Positions 1 through 3,972 of a DNA stretch of 6,341 nucleotides are shown here, one piece after another. Below the pieces are notes generated by a model that was not told the DNA's origin, did not search any database, and was given only the letters and a program-made list of their open reading frames with translations. Position 1 is the stretch's first letter. Each line of letters begins with the position of its first letter. Source of the stretch: JACPFV01 sp052386975 (GTDB taxonomy: Bacteria; Pseudomonadota; Gammaproteobacteria; Nevskiales; Nevskiaceae); NCBI GenBank assembly GCA_052386975.1, contig JBQTJQ010000008.1, positions 1-6,341 on the forward strand, read 5' to 3'. The translations under genes were made by a program, and so were the position numbers.

Positions 1-61
1 CGTCCACCGACATCACGACCCCCAGGGCGAGCAGCGCGGCGGCAAGGGAGCGGGCGGACAT
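1..61 (-). CDS. Start of a secreted or membrane-anchored protein (partial)
   Basis: Only the first 20 codons are in the window; the rest lies beyond base 1. Reading from ATG at 61-59 gives MSARSLAAALLALGVVMSVD: one early arginine followed by a run of Ala, Leu, Val and Gly, which is what a Sec signal peptide or first membrane helix looks like. The start is 7 bases past the TGA of the preceding transporter gene (stop at 69), so it is probably the third gene of the same minus-strand operon and would be expressed by read-through or coupling. I see no good Shine-Dalgarno before it. In sulfur-transport operons of this kind a periplasmic rhodanese or thiol protein would be plausible, but nothing in the visible residues identifies the family. 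Confidence 0.5.
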   Translation of the reverse strand, partial: MSARSLAAALLALGVVMSVD

Positions 62-68
62 GGCGCGA

Positions 69-485
69 TCATACGCCGCGGATCCGGTCCGCCAGCCACG
101 CGCCGGCGAACATCGCCGGCAGGAACAGCAGCGCCGGCCACTGGCCGAGCCCCGCCGCGACCACGGCCGGGCCCGGGCAGTAACCCTGCAGTCCCCAGCC
201 CAGGCCGAAGATGGCCGCGCCGACGAGCAGGCGCCGGTCGATCGCGGTCGCCGCCGGGTTCGCGAACGACTCGGCAAACAGCGGCCGGCCGCGACGGCGC
301 GCCAGCGCGAAGCCCGGCAGCGTGACGGCCAGGGCGCCGATCATCACGAATAACAAAGCGGCATCCCAGTTCGGCCCGAGCGTCAGGAAGCCGAGCACGC
401 GCTGGAAGTTGGCCATGTCGGAGACGACGAGTCCGGCGCCGAACAGCAGGCCGGCGACGGCGGGGATGGCGAGTTCGCGATTCAT
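69..485 (-). CDS. YeeE/YedE-type (DUF6691) sulfur transporter subunit, PmpB-like
   Basis: A 138-residue inner-membrane protein with about four hydrophobic helices (roughly residues 5-25, 42-62, 86-108 and 115-134). It matches the half-size YeeE/YedE (DUF6691) proteins: GAGLVVSDM near 16-24, VLGFL at 30-34, NWDAALLF at 39-46, and the conserved GYCPGPAVV at 101-109 with the family cysteine at Cys103. Relatives such as TsuA/YeeE move thiosulfate through the membrane by contacts with conserved cysteines. The specific substrate here cannot be read from sequence. One detail departs from the usual motif as I recall it: SDM replaces SGM at 22-24. The ATG at 485-483 overlaps the TGA of the upstream transporter gene as ATGA, with no clear ribosome binding site, which suggests translational coupling and a two-subunit transporter. 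It resembles pmpB of BigR-type operons. Confidence 0.85.
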   Translation of the reverse strand: MNRELAIPAVAGLLFGAGLVVSDMANFQRVLGFLTLGPNWDAALLFVMIGALAVTLPGFALARRRGRPLFAESFANPAATAIDRRLLVGAAIFGLGWGLQGYCPGPAVVAAGLGQWPALLFLPAMFAGAWLADRIRGV

Positions 486-907
486 GCGAGCAGCGGGCGC
501 AGCAGCGTCGCGGTCAGCATGCCGAGCGCCATGAACACGGCCACGGCGACCAGCGAGCGCGACGACAGGCGCGCCAGGCCGCAGACGCCGTGGCCGCTGG
601 TACAGCCGCCGCCCATGCGCGTGCCGAAACCGACGATCAGTCCCGAAGCGAGGGCGAGCGCCACACCGTTACCGGTCAACGCCGGCGCGCTCAGCATCCC
701 GACGCCGAGCGCGGCGAACCAGCCGCCGGCGACGAGCCCGGCGAGGAAGACCCAGCGCCAGGTGCGCTCGCCCGGCGCGCCCCAGATGCCGGCGTAGGCG
801 ATGCCGGAGACGCCGGCGATGCGGCCGAGCGCGAGATACAGCAGCAGCGAGGCCAGGCCGATCAGCACACCACCGGCCAGGGGCGCAAGGACGTCGGTCA
901 AGGTCAT
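482..907 (-). CDS. YeeE/YedE family sulfur transporter subunit, PmpA-like
   Basis: A 141-residue integral membrane protein, the partner of the following DUF6691 gene. It begins MTLTDVLAPLAGG and has hydrophobic helices around residues 8-30, 50-72, 80-96 and 117-139. The signature is GCTSGHGVCG at 101-110, with Cys102 and Cys109; this cysteine-bearing motif is the hallmark of YeeE/YedE (sulf_transp) proteins and probably handles thiosulfate, sulfide or persulfide. The reading frame stays open far upstream, through the antisense of the TauE gene, but the ATG at 907-905 is preferred. It gives the normal half-size length, starts just before the first helix, and has GGAG (bases 918-915, read on the minus strand) 7 bases ahead. 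It is the first gene of a minus-strand operon that diverges from the TauE gene. Confidence 0.87.
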   Translation of the reverse strand: MTLTDVLAPLAGGVLIGLASLLLYLALGRIAGVSGIAYAGIWGAPGERTWRWVFLAGLVAGGWFAALGVGMLSAPALTGNGVALALASGLIVGFGTRMGGGCTSGHGVCGLARLSSRSLVAVAVFMALGMLTATLLRPLLA

Positions 908-937
908 GAATGTGCTCCGGCCATTACTATACGGCCC
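908..937. promoter_or_regulatory. Compact divergent intergenic region with putative -10 element
   Basis: Only 30 bases separate the ATG of the minus-strand transporter pair from the GTG of the plus-strand TauE gene. Read on the minus strand, bases 931-926 give TATAGT, one mismatch from the -10 consensus, and bases 918-915 give GGAG, a Shine-Dalgarno at proper spacing. This would place transcription start near 919. On the plus strand TACTAT at 925-930 is a weaker -10 candidate that would start transcription at about the GTG itself. No convincing -35 box is visible for either direction, and I could not identify a BigR or other operator. CGGCC occurs twice here (918-922 and 932-936), flanking the AT-rich core. 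The two promoters must share or overlap their control elements, so joint regulation is likely. These are inferences from short motifs. Confidence 0.35.
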
Positions 938-1774
938 GTGTTGACCCTTCTCCTTGGCCTGATCGTCGGCGCCGTGCTGGGCCTCACCGGCGCCGGCGGC
1001 TCGATCCTGGCCGTGCCGCTGCTGATGGCGGGCATGGGCTGGACGCTGCCGCAGGCCGCGCCGGTCGCGCTGCTGGCGGTGTGCGCGTCGGCCGCGTTCG
1101 GCACCGTCGTGGCCTGGGACGTGACCTACGTGCGCCGGCGCGCGGCCGTGCTGATGGGCGTGATGGCCGTGATCACCGCGCCGCTGGGCATCAGTGCCGC
1201 GGCCGCGCTGCCGTTGCCGATCCTCACCGCCTTGTTCGCGGTGGTGCTGGTGGTGGTGGCCGCGCGCATGCTGCACCAGGCGATCAGGAAGCCGGGCGAG
1301 GCGGCGATCGTGCGCGCCACGGTGTCGGGTGACGGCGCCGCCGACGGCGGCCGCCTGATCAAGCTCAACGAGCGCGGCCGCATCATCTGGGGCTACACCA
1401 CCACCTGGGTGATCGCGCTGATCGGCGGCGTCACCGGATTCCTCGCCGGCCTGCTCGGCGTGGGCGGCGGCTTCGTGATCGTGCCGTCGCTGCGCCTGGC
1501 CAGCGGCCTGTCCATGCACTCGGCCATCGCCACCTCGCTCTTTGCCATTGCGCTGATCGCCGCGGCCGGCGTGGCCGGCGCGATGGCGCATGGCGTGCCC
1601 ATCGCCTGGGCTGCGGCGCTGCCGTTCGTGGCCGGCGCGCTGGCGGGCATGTACGGCGGCCGGCGCCTGGCGCCGCGCATCGCCGGCGCCCGCTTGCAGG
1701 AAACCTTCGCCGTGCTGATGCTGGTCGTGGCCGCGGGCATGCTGGTCCACGCCGTGATGATCTGGGAGCGCTGA
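938..1774 (+). CDS. TauE/SafE family sulfite/anion exporter (membrane permease)
   Basis: A 278-residue inner-membrane permease of the TauE/SafE family, which exports or imports sulfite, organosulfonates or related anions. It has the two-repeat architecture of the family: GAGGSILAVPLL at 18-29 and GVGGGFVIVPSL at 174-185 are the paired glycine-rich motifs that open each half. The halves are separated by a charged, polar loop (about 113-150). TSLFAIALIA at 199-208 is also typical. About eight hydrophobic segments are visible. The start is uncertain: GTG at 938 (or TTG at 941) puts the protein right at the first helix, as usual. Neither has a Shine-Dalgarno, so the mRNA may be leaderless. Upstream in-frame residues lie antisense to the transporter gene and look non-coding. 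It overlaps the dioxygenase gene by one base (TGATG), so the two are an operon. The likely job is removing sulfite made by that enzyme. Confidence 0.88.
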   Translation: MLTLLLGLIVGAVLGLTGAGGSILAVPLLMAGMGWTLPQAAPVALLAVCASAAFGTVVAWDVTYVRRRAAVLMGVMAVITAPLGISAAAALPLPILTALFAVVLVVVAARMLHQAIRKPGEAAIVRATVSGDGAADGGRLIKLNERGRIIWGYTTTWVIALIGGVTGFLAGLLGVGGGFVIVPSLRLASGLSMHSAIATSLFAIALIAAAGVAGAMAHGVPIAWAAALPFVAGALAGMYGGRRLAPRIAGARLQETFAVLMLVVAAGMLVHAVMIWER

Positions 1775-2457
1775 TGCTGTTCCGCCAGTTGTTCGACAGC
1801 GAATCGAGCACATACACCTATCTGCTGGCCTCGCGGCCGGGCGGCGAGGCGCTGATCATCGATCCGGTCAAGGAAGACACGCCGCAGTACCTCCAGCTGG
1901 TCGACGAGCTCGGGCTCAGGCTCGTCATCGCGATCGACACGCACACGCACGCCGACCACATCACCGCGCTCGGCGAGCTGCGCGGCGCCACGCACTGCGT
2001 GACCTGGATGGGCGAGCGCACCAAGGCCGAGTGCGTGTCGGCGCAGTTCAAGGACGGGCAGGCGATCGGCGTGGACGGCGTAAAGCTGCGCGCGATGTAC
2101 ACGCCGGGCCACACCGACGAATCGTTCAGCCTGGTGATGGACGACCGCGTGTTCACCGGTGATGCGCTGCTGATCCGCGGCACCGGCCGCACCGACTTCC
2201 AGAACGGCGACCCGTACGCCGCGTACGACTCGCTGTTCAACAAATTGCTGAAACTGCCGGACCAAACGCTGGTCTATCCGGCACACGACTACAAGGGCTG
2301 GACCGTGTCCACCATCGGCGAGGAAAAGCGCCACAACCCGCGGCTGCAGGTGAAGTCGGCTGACGAGTACGCGACGCTGATGCGCAAGCTCAAGCTGCCG
2401 AATCCCAAGCTGATGGACGTGGCGGTGTCCGCGAACCTGAAATGCGGAAGAGAGTAG
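1774..2457 (+). CDS. ETHE1-type persulfide dioxygenase (MBL-fold metalloenzyme)
   Basis: A 227-residue metallo-beta-lactamase-fold protein of the ETHE1 subgroup, which uses mononuclear non-heme iron and O2 to oxidise glutathione persulfide to sulfite in the cytoplasm. The family motifs are present in order: THTHADH at 56-62, TPGHT at 110-114, TGDALLIRGTGRTDFQ at 128-143, YPAHDYKG at 168-175 and EEKRHNPRL at 183-191. By analogy with human ETHE1 the iron ligands would be His57, His113 and Asp130. The GRTDFQ and HDYKG motifs distinguish this group from glyoxalase II. It lacks the DUF442 domain fused to Blh proteins of Xylella and Agrobacterium, although it shares their gene neighbourhood. The ATG at 1774 overlaps the TauE stop, with GGGAG at 1764-1768 five bases ahead. 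The TAG stop (2455-2457) is provided by a REP repeat, so the last residues (about CGRE) border repeat DNA. Confidence 0.93.
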   Translation: MLFRQLFDSESSTYTYLLASRPGGEALIIDPVKEDTPQYLQLVDELGLRLVIAIDTHTHADHITALGELRGATHCVTWMGERTKAECVSAQFKDGQAIGVDGVKLRAMYTPGHTDESFSLVMDDRVFTGDALLIRGTGRTDFQNGDPYAAYDSLFNKLLKLPDQTLVYPAHDYKGWTVSTIGEEKRHNPRLQVKSADEYATLMRKLKLPNPKLMDVAVSANLKCGRE

Positions 2458-2477
2458 GTCGGCAATCCCTTGCCGAC
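2454..2477 (+). repeat. Single GTAG-headed REP hairpin
   Basis: A GTAG tetranucleotide (2454-2457) is followed by a perfect 8-bp stem, GTCGGCAA (2458-2465) and TTGCCGAC (2470-2477), around a TCCC loop. The same 24 bases recur exactly at 3923-3946. A GTAG head plus a short hairpin is the defining layout of REP elements mobilised by RAYT (IS200/IS605-like TnpA-REP) transposases. No RAYT gene is in this window. The TAG of the head is the stop codon of the dioxygenase gene. The hairpin sits directly after that stop, where it could stabilise or terminate the mRNA, although no T-run follows. Confidence 0.85.
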
Positions 2478-2482
2478 TTCGT

Positions 2483-2554
2483 GTCATTCCGAGCGCAGCG
2501 AGGAATCTTGCCGTTGAAAGCCAGATCCCTCCTCGCTGCGCTCGTCGGGATGAC
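2483..2554. repeat. Imperfect palindromic repeat (GTCATTCC type)
   Basis: A 72-base inverted repeat opening with GTCATTCC (2483-2490) and closing with GGGATGAC (2547-2554), about 5 bases after the REP. The left arm contains GAGCGCAGCGAGGA (2491-2504), and its reverse complement TCCTCGCTGCGCTC lies in the right arm (2530-2543). AGATC at the inner edge of the right arm also mirrors AATCT in the left arm. From memory, dispersed repeats of this look (GTCATTCCGAGCG...AGCGAGGAATCT) occur in many high-GC bacterial genomes and often give spurious peptides. Here the element overlaps the start of a real gene: its left arm holds the probable ribosome binding site and its right arm encodes most of the lipoprotein signal peptide. 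Confidence 0.75.
2501..2504 (+). promoter_or_regulatory. Ribosome binding site that decides the lipoprotein start
   Basis: AGGA lies 9 bases before TTG at 2514-2516. This favours TTG2514 over the other in-frame starts: ATG 2442 (inside the dioxygenase gene, no ribosome binding site, REP-encoded N-terminus), GTG 2481 and TTG 2508. From TTG2514 the protein begins with a compact, well-formed lipoprotein signal peptide. The site lies within the left arm of the palindromic repeat, so it could be masked when the mRNA folds. GTG2481 remains a possible start. Confidence 0.5.
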
Positions 2555-3926
2555 ACTCGCGGCCTGCGCCACGCTGCCGCCGGTCCTCCCCGAAGCGGCC
2601 GAGTGCCGCGCCAACTTCCTCGGGCTCGACGACAAGGTGGACTCGGTCGACGCGCGCAACGGCGGCGCGCATCGCATCGACGGTTTCCCGTACCTGCGCA
2701 GCGACCGCTTCCTCGCCTCGTTCGCGGCCGAGGCCGCCGACGGGCCGGCGTTCGACGCCTGGGTCGAGCGCCTGCGCCGGCTCGACCTCGCCTCGCGCGA
2801 GCCCGAGCTGCGCAACCTGGGCTGGGCCGAGCCGGGCGGTGAGCTCGCGCACCTGGATCGCTGCGGCGCGCAGTGGGCGGCCGCCGACCTGAAGGACCCC
2901 GCGCGCCGCGCGCAGCTGCGCGCCAAAGCCGCGGTGCCGGACGACTACTCGCTGTTCAAGCGGGTCATCGGCGTGTACCCGGTCGTGGTGCCGTTCCTGA
3001 ACCTGGGCATCAGCGACTTCAACGAGGACGTCGCCGAGGATTACGCCAGGCCCCACGCATCGCTCGACTCGCCGGGGTCGCTCACGCTGTGGCAGCGCGC
3101 CGGCGTGCAGGCGGTCGGCGCGCCTACGTTCTCCGCGCAGAAGGACGCGCTCGGGATTCCGGTGTTGACCGCCGCGCAATGGCAGGCGCTGGCCGAGGCG
3201 CACGCGCCGAACTGGCTGGTCGAGACCGGCGGCGGCTACGACAGGCTCGGCGCGCCGGTGCTGCGCGACGGCGAGCCCGCGCTCGACCTGGCGCGGCCGG
3301 TCACTTATTTCCTGCCGTCGTACACGCGCTTCGGCGACCAGGTGCTGGTGCAGCTGGTCTACGTCGCCTGGTTCACCGAGCGGCCGAGGCAGAAGCTGGT
3401 GGATTTCTACGCCGGCGCGCTCGACGGCCTGGTGTGGCGCGTGACGCTCGACACCGATGGCAAGCCGCTGTTGTACGACACCATCCATCCTTGTGGCTGC
3501 TATCACTACTATTTCGTTGCGAAGCCGCTCACGCGCAAGGAGCAGGGCGGCTTCTGGCAGGAGCCGGTGATGTTCCCTCAAGAGGCTCCGGCCGGGCCCT
3601 TCGCGATCCGCGTGCAATCGGCGACGCACTACGTGCGCCGGCTGGTGCCGCTGGCCGAGCTGCCCGCGGTCGAGTCGCAGCAGTACGACCAGGTGGACTA
3701 CGCCGAATTGCTGTCGCTGCCCGACGGCGAGGGCGCGCGCAGCCTGTTCTGCGAGGACGGCATCGCCTGCGGCACCGAGCGCATGGAGCGCACCTGGCTG
3801 TGGCCGGCCGGCATCGAGAGCGCCGGCGCGATGCGCCAATGGGGCCGCCACGCCACCTCGTTCGTCGGCCGCACGCACTTCGACGACGCCCGCATGCTGG
3901 AGCGCCTGTTCGAGATAGACCCGTAG
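2514..3926 (+). CDS. Uncharacterised lipoprotein with HPCGCYH motif
   Basis: From TTG2514 this is a 470-residue protein beginning MKARSLLAALVGMTLAAC: a basic n-region, a hydrophobic core and an LAAC lipobox with Cys18 as the lipidated residue. Ala19 rather than Asp follows, so sorting to the outer membrane is likely in a Gram-negative cell. The mature part is soluble-looking, rich in aromatic and charged residues, with no further clear membrane helix. I recognise no known domain. The most striking motif is HPCGCYHYYF at 325-334 (His325, Cys327, Cys329, His331), which could bind a metal or form a disulfide. A second cysteine pair is at Cys413 and Cys419, and tryptophans cluster just after it. 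Earlier landmarks are VVVPFLNLGISDFNED (about 161-176) and VTYFLPSYTRFGDQVLVQLV in the middle. Codon and base use look native. It stands alone between repeats, and its stop codon comes from the REPIN. The gene looks real, since the frame is open over 1.4 kb and the signal peptide is coherent; its function is unknown. Confidence 0.8.
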   Translation: MKARSLLAALVGMTLAACATLPPVLPEAAECRANFLGLDDKVDSVDARNGGAHRIDGFPYLRSDRFLASFAAEAADGPAFDAWVERLRRLDLASREPELRNLGWAEPGGELAHLDRCGAQWAAADLKDPARRAQLRAKAAVPDDYSLFKRVIGVYPVVVPFLNLGISDFNEDVAEDYARPHASLDSPGSLTLWQRAGVQAVGAPTFSAQKDALGIPVLTAAQWQALAEAHAPNWLVETGGGYDRLGAPVLRDGEPALDLARPVTYFLPSYTRFGDQVLVQLVYVAWFTERPRQKLVDFYAGALDGLVWRVTLDTDGKPLLYDTIHPCGCYHYYFVAKPLTRKEQGGFWQEPVMFPQEAPAGPFAIRVQSATHYVRRLVPLAELPAVESQQYDQVDYAELLSLPDGEGARSLFCEDGIACGTERMERTWLWPAGIESAGAMRQWGRHATSFVGRTHFDDARMLERLFEIDP

Positions 3927-3972
3927 GTCGGCAATCCCTTGCCGACATGGCGGCAAAGGATTGCCGCCCTAC
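3923..3972. repeat. REPIN: two inverted GTAG-headed REP hairpins between convergent genes
   Basis: A 50-base element with GTAG at the left end (3923-3926) and CTAC, i.e. GTAG on the other strand, at the right end (3969-3972). It contains two perfect 8-bp hairpins: GTCGGCAA/TTGCCGAC with a TCCC loop (3927-3946) and GGCGGCAA/TTGCCGCC with an AGGA loop (3949-3968), joined by AT. The whole element is also nearly self-complementary. The left REP is identical to the one at 2454-2477. It lies between two convergent genes and supplies the TAG stop of both: 3924-3926 for the lipoprotein on the plus strand, and 3971-3969 for amrS on the minus strand. It probably ends or protects both transcripts, but there is no poly-T tail to call it a standard intrinsic terminator. 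Confidence 0.88.

Noticed and set aside
908..1813. Long minus-strand open frame antisense to the TauE gene, continuous with the PmpA-like gene
   Set aside because: The translation is rich in His, Arg, Gln and Gly with no domain; it is the antisense shadow of a GC-rich gene. The real transporter protein begins at 907 with a ribosome binding site and membrane helices.
2442..2513. Longer N-terminus of the lipoprotein from ATG 2442
   Set aside because: It would overlap the dioxygenase gene and translate the REP and repeat arm (VGRQSLADFVSFRAQRG), has no ribosome binding site, and would bury the signal peptide about 24 residues in.
2484..3956. 490-residue minus-strand open frame opposite the lipoprotein
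   Set aside because: Low-complexity Arg/Ala/Val/Gln-rich translation running into the repeats at both ends. The plus strand has a lipobox, natural composition and a better start.
3923..3972. Standard intrinsic terminator at the REPIN
   Set aside because: The hairpins are strong but neither side has the T-run expected of a Rho-independent terminator. It is annotated as a repeat with possible termination or mRNA-protecting activity.
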